From Sipunculus nudus (taxonomy: Eukaryota > Annelida > Sipuncula > Golfingiida > Sipunculidae), in the NCBI GenBank assembly GCA_026874595.1, contig CM049312.1, positions 68,664,929 through 68,728,928 of the forward strand: a stretch of 64,000 nucleotides of DNA. Direction: 5' to 3'. The notes beneath the pieces are model-generated. The model was not told the DNA's origin and made no database searches. It was given only the letters and a program-made list of their open reading frames with translations. Shown here piece after piece: positions 57,901 through 64,000 of the stretch (the first letter of the stretch is position 1; each line of letters starts with the position of its first letter). The position numbers and the translations under genes are program-made.

Positions 57901-60755
57901 TCAAGATATATCTTAAGATTATTCTTATCAGCGAATAATCGCACCTGTTAGACCACATATAACCATACGTAGAAATATTACTAAGTGCATTTATGAGGAG
58001 GCAGTGTATTCAACAGTCTTAGATTATTTGATAATTAGTGAATGACCTCTTTCTTTAGCAAGCACCTGGATTATGTAACACCTGGCGGTAAGCGAGGTAA
58101 GCAGATGAGTAGGGAATCCGGATTTTTATTGAAACTGAATACAACAACAATAATCAAATACAGGATTTTTTTATTCATTTTATTCATTTTTAGTTATTAA
58201 AATGTTTACCTTCTCATGGAAGGAGAGGGGTATTGCCTTCCCCCCACAGATATTGTGGGTGTTTTCCAGGCAAATCATTTGGATTTTCCGTACGTAATCA
58301 TTGCCATTACAAAGAGCTGTTTCTAATTCGTCAAGTTCCGTCTTCTAGATTCTTGATCTGTAAGGTCTGCACGCCCCCAACCTACAAAAGTATGCTGACT
58401 CATATTCGTTAAAGAGAACGTTAATAAATAAAGGTAACGGTTATTACTTATAGTCAATATTAAATAAAAAAATAAAGTCTCTACAGTAACATGCGTCCTC
58501 ACATTTAAACTGTGTATGAATATCATGAATTTCGAAATTATTTATTTTTATTATTCATCAAAGGCATATGAAGATTTGGAGATGGCTAATTTCTAATGGA
58601 TGAATGTTGAAGAAGTTGAATACACAAAAAAAACCTATATCTGTTCCACTACAGAATGTGTATATTTGATCGCAGGATATTCTCCGAGGAATACTATGAA
58701 TATATGAATTATTTATATCTTATTATGTGTGATAAGATTTGTCCTAAAGGGGATAAAATTGAAAGGGCTGATAATTCAATACGGTTACAAGGTTATTTTG
58801 TCCATACTTTTACGATTCATTGAGAAGAACGACACGCGGCAAAAGTTTGATGAGTCAGCACTCGGTATTTAAAACATATGGTTGTTTTAAACATTATAAA
58901 GATGATAAAACCTTGGAGAGAATGTGACGTTGATATCGAAAGATGTGCGACTTGTGTCCAACTATAACTTCACCTCCGTTCTCGTAGCAGTGGGCAGACA
59001 CTGATAACGAATCAGATATTTTCATATTAAGACGCCCTTAATTAACATATGTCCGTTAATTTGAAATTTTAAAAAATATTCAGGTCAGTACTTGCAATCA
59101 AATATCTATCATGTGTTATTATCTAGGTTCTTCTTGTATCTGTCTGGTTTTGTACTTAGACATCGCTAACATATATAAAAACAAACACAAATCGTATAAG
59201 ATATTCATATATGGTGATCATAAGTCCTTTAATTTGACAATAAGCAAACTTAGTAAAAATGAGTGTGACTAAGTCTTAAAATAAATATTATTCATGGAAG
59301 ATGAAACTAAATATAACATAGTTATGACCACTCCATGAAGATAATATATCGATTAAGAGGAACTTTGTAAATTCACGGAATCCATACAGAATTATTATTG
59401 CGTTGAGCCATTGTGCTTATAACTGTCTTACATCGCTTATTAAATTCCTACATTTAAAGCCTCACAAAATGGTTCCATGACGCGCGTATAATTTGTTTTT
59501 CACACCCAATTTCTCGTTAGATCCTTTGATTACGGTATGAAATGAACACAAACAAGCCGGCAACGGGAATTCCGCTCAGTCAGTCTGTAATTCCAGGAAT
59601 ATGTCTTATTACGAATAATATTTCTTACAGTACATTGCAATGGCAAGAAGGAGAGCTAGTCTTATCATAAAGGTACACCACTTTATGTCTTAAAAATATC
59701 TAACTGAAACAGTCCCTCTTTCCCAAATAACTGTAATTACACAAAGTTTGTAAACCTTCACAGCGTTGATATATGTGTTATACTATTTGGTTCCACGGGT
59801 CCAGTTCAGTTTTTCTTTAGAAACAAGTTTCCCAGCAGAACCATCCCAGCACACAGTCTCAGTACCTCGCATACGGCTATTGTACACCTTGCTATGGTTT
59901 TACGTGATGGTAAAAACAGTTCACGTGTGTCTGTTTACCAAAAACAAGGCCGCGTGACCGGTTATCCGATCGTGGTCGCAACACGGTGTGCTTCAGCCAG
60001 CGGGAACATGTTTTCCATTTTCCGGGCCAGGTCAGCCAGGGCATCTCCTGATTGACACGTGTAGTGGCTCTGGGATGCACATGGTCCCCACGCGCTGTGT
60101 TTACGTTAACATCAGTGAATGCGCCCGGTCCACTGTTTTAACACTCGTTTACAGGAGGGAAGAAACGGTTTCAAGGCAATATTTTGACAGTGACAGGTTT
60201 ATTTAAAAGGGAAGAAGTTATTTTTTGTGTCACTTCAACACGATTTTTAGGTGATTGGGCCCCTTTAATCTGTACTGTCTATACGCATGCAACACATACA
60301 TCTCAGTGGCACCAGCAGTTTTGTGCAAAAATAGATCTTCAATAAGTACAAGGACATTCTTCAAAATCAATCAAGGGGTTCCTGAAAAATAACTTTTATG
60401 TGAACAGAGTGTGGTAGATTCTAATTCCATGAAACACCAATGCGGTCATGTTTGTAACATTTGCGTCTATCTGTATGTTTGATCTTTTGTTGACAGGTAT
60501 AATCAGGTAACACTAAATTTGTGGAATAGCGGGACAAGGGAGACCTTATCAGGTTTTGCGGATCTTGATAATGAAATGGGCGTGCCTGGCAAGATTATAT
60601 TGAATTGGTGCTCAATCTAGTGAGTGCTGTTTTATTCAATGGATAAACCATTTTTTTACCTTTTTACATACCTGATATCAGGTTTCCCATTGTGCCACTT
60701 GGAACGAATAATGCATCTTCCTTTCCGAGTATGTCAGCCATTTTCCTTTGAAGTT
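52031..60755 (-). CDS. L-threonine aldolase-like gene, eight exons, one frameshift, 5' end missing
   Basis: Threonine aldolases are PLP enzymes of aminotransferase fold type I that split L-threonine or allo-threonine into glycine and acetaldehyde. Exons on the minus strand: 60755-60672, 59000-58912, 58381-58210, 57944-57807, 57193-57138, 55822-55686, 52923-52802, 52195-52031; all have AG/GT borders and matching phases. They encode about 320 residues. Key text: KEDALFVPSGTMGNLIS, ICLENTHNICGGKAIPL, LKIYLDGSRLMNAS (PLP-ring Asp), SMCFSKGLGAPVGS (Schiff-base Lys), EGAVRFTLHSDLS (substrate-carboxylate Arg). The N-terminal exon with the VGDDVYGEDPT motif was not found up to 62.2 kb. Exon 58381-58210 has a one-base excess giving a TGA. 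The usual GGGMRQ is GGVMAMP, and the usual YEQG is YQRH. It is either a diverged or pseudogenising gene, or the frameshift is an assembly error. Confidence 0.88.
52200..52800. other. threonine aldolase intron, no other feature
   Basis: Intron between exons g and h; AT-rich. A 120-codon minus frame at 52256-52618 has no recognisable domain. Confidence 0.5.
52802..52923 (-). CDS. threonine aldolase exon g
   Basis: 122 bp encoding FERHGSGKFKLDDKGILTNL and ILGRTNGTISGNQFLERLEK. The acceptor after TTTTTTGTAG restores phase with exon f; donor GTTAAA. Confidence 0.82.
53416..53458. repeat. (GA)n microsatellite
   Basis: A 43-bp GA run inside the large intron between exons f and g. Arg/Glu-rich frames across it are spurious. 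Confidence 0.97.
54894..54944. repeat. (TA)n microsatellite
   Basis: A 51-bp TA run inside the same intron. Confidence 0.97.
55080..55560 (-). pseudogene. fossil coding-like segment in an aldolase intron, unrecognised
   Basis: The minus strand carries protein-like text: SLLENATDTAGQNCLETS near 55490-55540, then VISELVPHRFVVISPFHYSM and DLSGSFEHISAGPTYHVIFV (55264-55475), a TAG, and in the same frame QEWYIDH and EPINNKN, then VDVMSVPTVMSATMNF, each broken by stops. I do not recognise the family. It lies about 130 bp downstream of exon f, inside the intron before exon g, and would be an independent relic or an inserted element. Confidence 0.35.
55686..55822 (-). CDS. threonine aldolase exon f
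   Basis: 137 bp encoding RARQLRSELGGVMAMPGMLA, AAANVALIDAEERLRRDHQN and TRNFIQ. Acceptor TTGACAG, donor GTCATT. A mutated copy of this exon alone lies at 29015-29148 on the plus strand. Confidence 0.9.
55823..57137. other. threonine aldolase intron between exons e and f
   Basis: No gene is recognised. CAGGGGCGGATCCAAG near 56334 resembles a hAT-type terminus, but no partner was found. Confidence 0.4.
57138..57193 (-). CDS. threonine aldolase exon e
   Basis: A 56-bp micro-exon encoding GLGAPVGSIIAGTKNFIS. Acceptor TTCCAG, donor GTAAGC. It continues exon d directly after the PLP lysine. Confidence 0.93.
57807..57944 (-). CDS. threonine aldolase exon d (PLP lysine)
   Basis: 138 bp, phase 0 on both sides. 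Encodes LKIYLDGSRLMNASIALGVT and ends in CDSVSMCFSK, whose final Lys is the expected PLP Schiff-base residue. Acceptor TAACAG, donor GTAAAG. Confidence 0.93.
58210..58381 (-). CDS. threonine aldolase exon c, with frameshift
   Basis: 172 bp, where phase-0 borders demand a multiple of three. It reads VGGVQTLQIKNLEDGT then TGA; one frame over, LDELETALCNGNDYVRKIQ and ICLENTHNICGGKAIPL continue to SFHEK. The shift lies at 58336-58341 (GGAACTTGACG on the minus strand). Acceptor TTTTGTAG, donor GTAAAC. Confidence 0.9.
58912..59000 (-). CDS. threonine aldolase exon b
   Basis: 89 bp, encoding SAHCYENGGEVIVGHKSHIF then RYQRHILSK. Acceptor TTATCAG; the donor GTTTTA is weak. The family's YEQGG turn is replaced by YQRHI. 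Confidence 0.85.
59001..60671. other. threonine aldolase intron between exons a and b
   Basis: 1.67 kb. A GC-richer patch at 59920-60160 is open in short frames on both strands but matches neither the aldolase nor anything I recognise. Confidence 0.4.
60672..60755 (-). CDS. threonine aldolase exon a (first recognised)
   Basis: 84 bp, encoding LQRKMADILGKEDALFVPSG then TMGNLIS. Acceptor CTCTAG, donor GTATGT. It starts with two bases completing a codon, so an upstream exon is required. Confidence 0.9.
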
Positions 60756-61820
60756 CTAGAGAATATATGAAAAACACTGATTAACAGTAATGTCATCTTT
60801 ATTCTATGTCACATGTAAAGGAACAATTATCATATATCTTCGTACTTTGCGAAAGGGATAAATATGATTTTTTAATAGTTTTATTTTTTATATATTCATA
60901 TATTGAAACCCTTGTATTGATATCCACCGTAATTTCTACTGGTGTATAAGTTTCTTTTTTATGAATGTAAATAGCATGTTAAATGTATGAACGGGTTGAT
61001 ACATGTGTAGCTAAATTAAATAATTTGTAGACTGTGCGAAGTCCCATGCCTGGCCAAAAGCGGCATTGGCTTAATTAAAGAATCCGAATTGCGACGTAAA
61101 GGTATTCATGGAAAGAACACTTAATACACGAAACCGTGGTTTCTTATAGATGGCATTGCGATAGCCTCTTCGTTCAGTTATGTTAAAGGTCACAACATTT
61201 ATGCTAAGAAAATAAAAAAAAAGCCCACACTTCAGACACGCTTTGCATCGTCCTCGAAAACTTAAGAAAGATAAATGACATTTACTAGACAGAAGGGCTC
61301 GGTAATTAACAAACGTCAAGTGGAACCACCGTCAATTATAATATAAATTTTCAAGTTTCTGCATATCAGTCAAGCATATTTATGTTGTACCTGTAACCTT
61401 AATTTGAGTTTTTAATTTAATTGTTATTAACCATTTGTCTGATTAGGGAAAACAAAGAAATAAGGTTCTACGGATTCGCCGCTCCCTCGTTTAGTGAATC
61501 ATTATTTTTATGCAAATAAAGACGAGTTCATTGTTAATGTTGCTAAGACAAAATTTCCTTAAAAGAATGAGTAGTTCTTGGAAAACATTGAAAATCACTA
61601 ATTCTAATGTCGCGCATCCACACCATTTCAAGGATTGGAGCATATTAGTATATCCCAGGCAAGTTGGCAAAGTTCTAACCTTTCCCATAACTTCTGGATC
61701 TACCCCAGAGACATGTATGAATCAATCATTATACTTTCAACACCAAGACAATTTCAGAAGCATAGCAGAAAGCAGAGGTAGTTCAAATGAGTAGTTAAGC
61801 AACAAAAAGTGGGGATGTTA
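60756..61820. other. region upstream of the first recognised aldolase exon
   Basis: Searched by eye on the minus strand for the N-terminal threonine aldolase motif (VGDDVYGEDPT) and not found. Frames at 61071-61319 and 61491-61794 have no recognisable domain. Confidence 0.4.
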
Positions 61821-61823
61821 CGA

Positions 61824-61983
61824 CCCATGATGTAATAACCGGCCCATATTGTAAAAACGGCCCATATTGTAAAAACGTCCCATATTGTAATAACGGCCCA
61901 TATTGTAATAAAGCAACACATATTGTAATAATCATACCATACCCATATAAGTGGTAAACAACGGCCCATATTGTAATAACGCA
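61824..61983. repeat. ~20-bp minisatellite, GGCCCATATTGTAATAAC
   Basis: Units GGCCCATATTGTAATAAC and variants (TAAAAAC, ACATATTGTAATAA) repeat about six times, with a 35-bp break near 61928-61962. Confidence 0.9.
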
Positions 61984-62220
61984 TGTTTAAGCCCTAGAGT
62001 GAATCCCAAATCTAACAGGCGATAAGTCGTTTGAGAATACCTTCTAAAATGACAGCCGTTTTTGTTCCTCATTAGTATCACAGATATAGTCATTATGGAA
62101 ATCCAGTGCTTTTCATATCTGTATTTTCACGTAAACATTCCCGTCACAGTGAGTCAACATTTATGTTGTCTACATAAATTTGACTTGAATTTAATCATAA
62201 TCTACTAAATTAGGTTTACA

Positions 62221-62996
62221 GTGAATGTAACCTGATTCAGCCGGTGTTCATCAAGACCCGGGATACACCAGACAACAGAGATAATCCTATGACCACTAGA
62301 GAACTTTGTATTGCCGCTGAACAAGTAAGTGGGTACAATTCCATAGACGAAGCACAGAGAATCCGTGGATTATGGAGACTGTACCCAAAGTCTGATGAAG
62401 CCAGAACTCACATCCTACTGGAGGGTTTGCAGGTGAGAGATATTACCCTTATGCCATACGCCAACAACCCCTACATTACACAGAATCAAGAAGATAAACC
62501 GACTACCAAAATCATTATAAATAATGTCCCTTTGTCATACGCCAACTGTGAAATTATGAGTGCCCTAGAAAACCTCGGTTGTGAGTTTATAACAGACTTA
62601 AAATATGAGAGAGACAGAAATGAGAAGGGAGAGCTAACACGCTGGAAAACAGGGAGACGGTTCGCCTACATTAATGTTTCGTCAAAACCTCTCCCTAAAA
62701 ATGTTTCAGTGGGGGTGTTCACTGCAGAGGTCTATTATATAAAGAACAAAAATACACAAATCAGACCGACAATACTAATTGAAAAAACTGTTAACAACTT
62801 GGACACACAAAGGCACAATGTTCAAATCCAACACGCTGCCGAGTATGTGACGTTGACGGCCACAAGTCCGGCGATCCAGAATACTCACTTAGCAACGAGT
62901 CAGGAGAAGGTGCTAATCCAACCCCAGAACAACAGCTTCCCTCCAACAAAGATGACCGGCAACTCGCCCCTCCACGTTGAAACCAAAGAACAATGA
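62221..62996 (+). CDS. LINE ORF1 (L1/Tx1-like group), partial N-terminus
   Basis: The frame is open from about 62217 to the TGA at 62994; the first ATG in frame is at 62289, so the true start may lie upstream of a truncation. The protein (about 250 residues) has ELCIAAEQVSGYNSIDEAQR, then GLWRLYPKSDEARTHILLEG, then an RRM-like domain with TKIIINNVPLSYANCEIMSA, LENLGCEFITDLKYERDRNE and RWKTGRRFAYINVSSKPLPK. This resembles the RNA-binding first ORF of L1/Tx1-group elements of aquatic animals. A short second frame (62993-63220) overlaps its end and looks like its frameshifted tail. The 5' UTR is not identifiable. Confidence 0.7.
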
Positions 62997-63306
62997 AGAC
63001 CGGTCACCGGCGGACTTCAGCCCATCGAGGGAGATTGAACTCCGCACCTGACATCAGTAAATACCTAAGAGAGGACACCGCAAACCACACCTCTGTCAGT
63101 GCCGGGGCGAGCTACGACAAACGAAAGGCCATTTCACCGCTTAACAACGACGCTGAAAAGCGACAAATAATACAGCAGTCCCGGTTCCAGTCACAACAAA
63201 CCCAGTCTTGCCCGACCTGAGTATTGACCAGATGGATTTGCGACTTGGACCGTGAGAAGATAAACGAATGAATATATACAAACATATCAAATTCGCCACT
63301 TTCAGT

Positions 63307-64000
63307 ATGAAAGTGATCAGTTTAAATTGCCGTGGAATGAAAAATAAAACAAACAAAAAAATGCAATCTTTACAAGAGCGAAATCTTACCAGGTAGAAAT
63401 ATTGTGTTTGCAAGAGACGTATTAGGATGATAAAATGATAGACGTGGTGAGAACAGAATGGCGGGAAATATTTTATGTTCACGGTACGAAGAATTGTAAT
63501 GGTTTAGCAATCCTTATAACGGAAAAATTATCCAAAACTTTGTCTAATTGTACTGTTAAAAAATCACAACGTATTTTGTCTCTTAATTTTCATATAGATA
63601 TTCGTGCCTATGCTATTATAAACGTTTACGCTCCATGTAACACAACGGAGAAGATAGCTTTTTTTTTAACAACTCCGAACATATGCAATGGGCGTCTTAG
63701 ACACCTCGGACTATACGGTCTGGATGGGATATTTTAATTCAGTGAAAATTGAGATATTATTTCAGGGAAGGAACATTCAAAAAAAGAGAGTAGAGCTTTC
63801 AATGATATGATAAAACTACTTGGGTTGCTAGATATATGGCGTGAACATTACACAGACCGTAGGGACTACACCTGGAGTAGAAATAATCCTTTCATAGCAA
63901 GACGCCTTGACTATATATTTATCAATCCAACATTAAAAAATAAAATAGATCAAGCAAATATACAAACCTACCCTTTTACTTATCACAGAGCAATATCCGA
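63307..64000 (+). pseudogene. LINE ORF2 start (endonuclease), frameshifted, cut by window end
   Basis: After ORF1 on the same strand, ORF2 starts with ATG at 63307: MKVISLNCRGMKNKTNKKMQ, the canonical LNCRG start of a LINE apurinic endonuclease. A frameshift follows near 63390; then EILCLQETY, DVVRTEWREIFYVHG and GLAILITEKLSK (63410-63530), IINVYAPCNTTEKIAFF (63615-63660), another shift, and DIWREHYTDRRDYTWSRNNP plus ARRLDYIFINPTL (63825-63945), the endonuclease C-terminal motif. At least two frameshifts make this copy inactive. The reverse transcriptase would lie beyond the window. Confidence 0.85.

Noticed and set aside
61491-61794. Missing N-terminal exon of threonine aldolase
   Set aside because: Frames here lack the GDDVYGEDPT-type motif and any plausible splice phase to exon a.

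Overview
This is eukaryotic nuclear DNA: AT-rich, intron-containing, and dense in transposable elements and simple repeats. Two host-type genes set the context. One is an intronless heparan-sulfate 3-O-sulfotransferase-like gene (18098-19102, minus). The other is a multi-exon L-threonine aldolase-like gene (eight exons recognised between 52031 and 60755, minus). Together with CR1-group and L1/Tx1-group LINEs, a Ty3/gypsy LTR element, a tRNA-derived SINE and hAT-like elements, they suggest a metazoan, most likely a marine invertebrate such as a bivalve mollusc. The species assignment is inference.

Layout. 1-8.3 kb: a dispersed-repeat ORF remnant cut by the window edge, a decayed L1/Tx1-like LINE (minus), then a CR1-like LINE remnant carrying an inserted repeat. 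9.1-11.3 kb: two tandem arrays that share a GGTAGCAAA core. 12.1-15.1 kb: a pogo-like terminus, a gypsy integrase scrap, a 1.45-kb element with long terminal inverted repeats, and a degenerate tandem array. 16.6-16.9 kb: a LINE reverse transcriptase scrap. 18.1-19.1 kb: the sulfotransferase. 19.4-25.7 kb: a degenerate 300-bp repeat, a second LINE (minus), and a second copy of the first ORF repeat with a foldback insertion and a LINE endonuclease. 27.5-29.2 kb: a hAT-like element with a nested SINE, next to a broken copy of one threonine aldolase exon. 30.5-36.5 kb: a complete Ty3/gypsy retrotransposon with near-identical 334-bp LTRs, open gag and pol, a candidate -1 frameshift site, a primer-binding site, a polypurine tract and a 4-bp target duplication. 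38.3-43.9 kb: two more LINE fragments; the second has target-site duplications and abuts a coding-like segment. 48.4-50.8 kb: a SINE and a 63-bp minisatellite with a higher-order duplication. 52-60.8 kb: threonine aldolase. 61.8-64 kb: a 20-bp minisatellite, then the ORF1 and ORF2 start of a fifth LINE, cut by the window end.

Function. The host genes look unrelated to each other: one modifies heparan sulfate in the Golgi, the other is a PLP enzyme of glycine/threonine metabolism. The threonine aldolase reading frame is preserved across eight exons and seven introns except for one frameshift in exon c, and its first exon is not visible here. The gypsy element is the only mobile element in the window that looks potentially autonomous. 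Several sites show nesting: a SINE in a hAT-like element, repeats inside LINE remnants, and a transposon-like terminus touching the aldolase stop codon. I did not find a convincing new multigene system; the most interesting signals are the young gypsy element, the altered aldolase and its broken exon copy 26 kb away, and the nested and foldback repeat structures.
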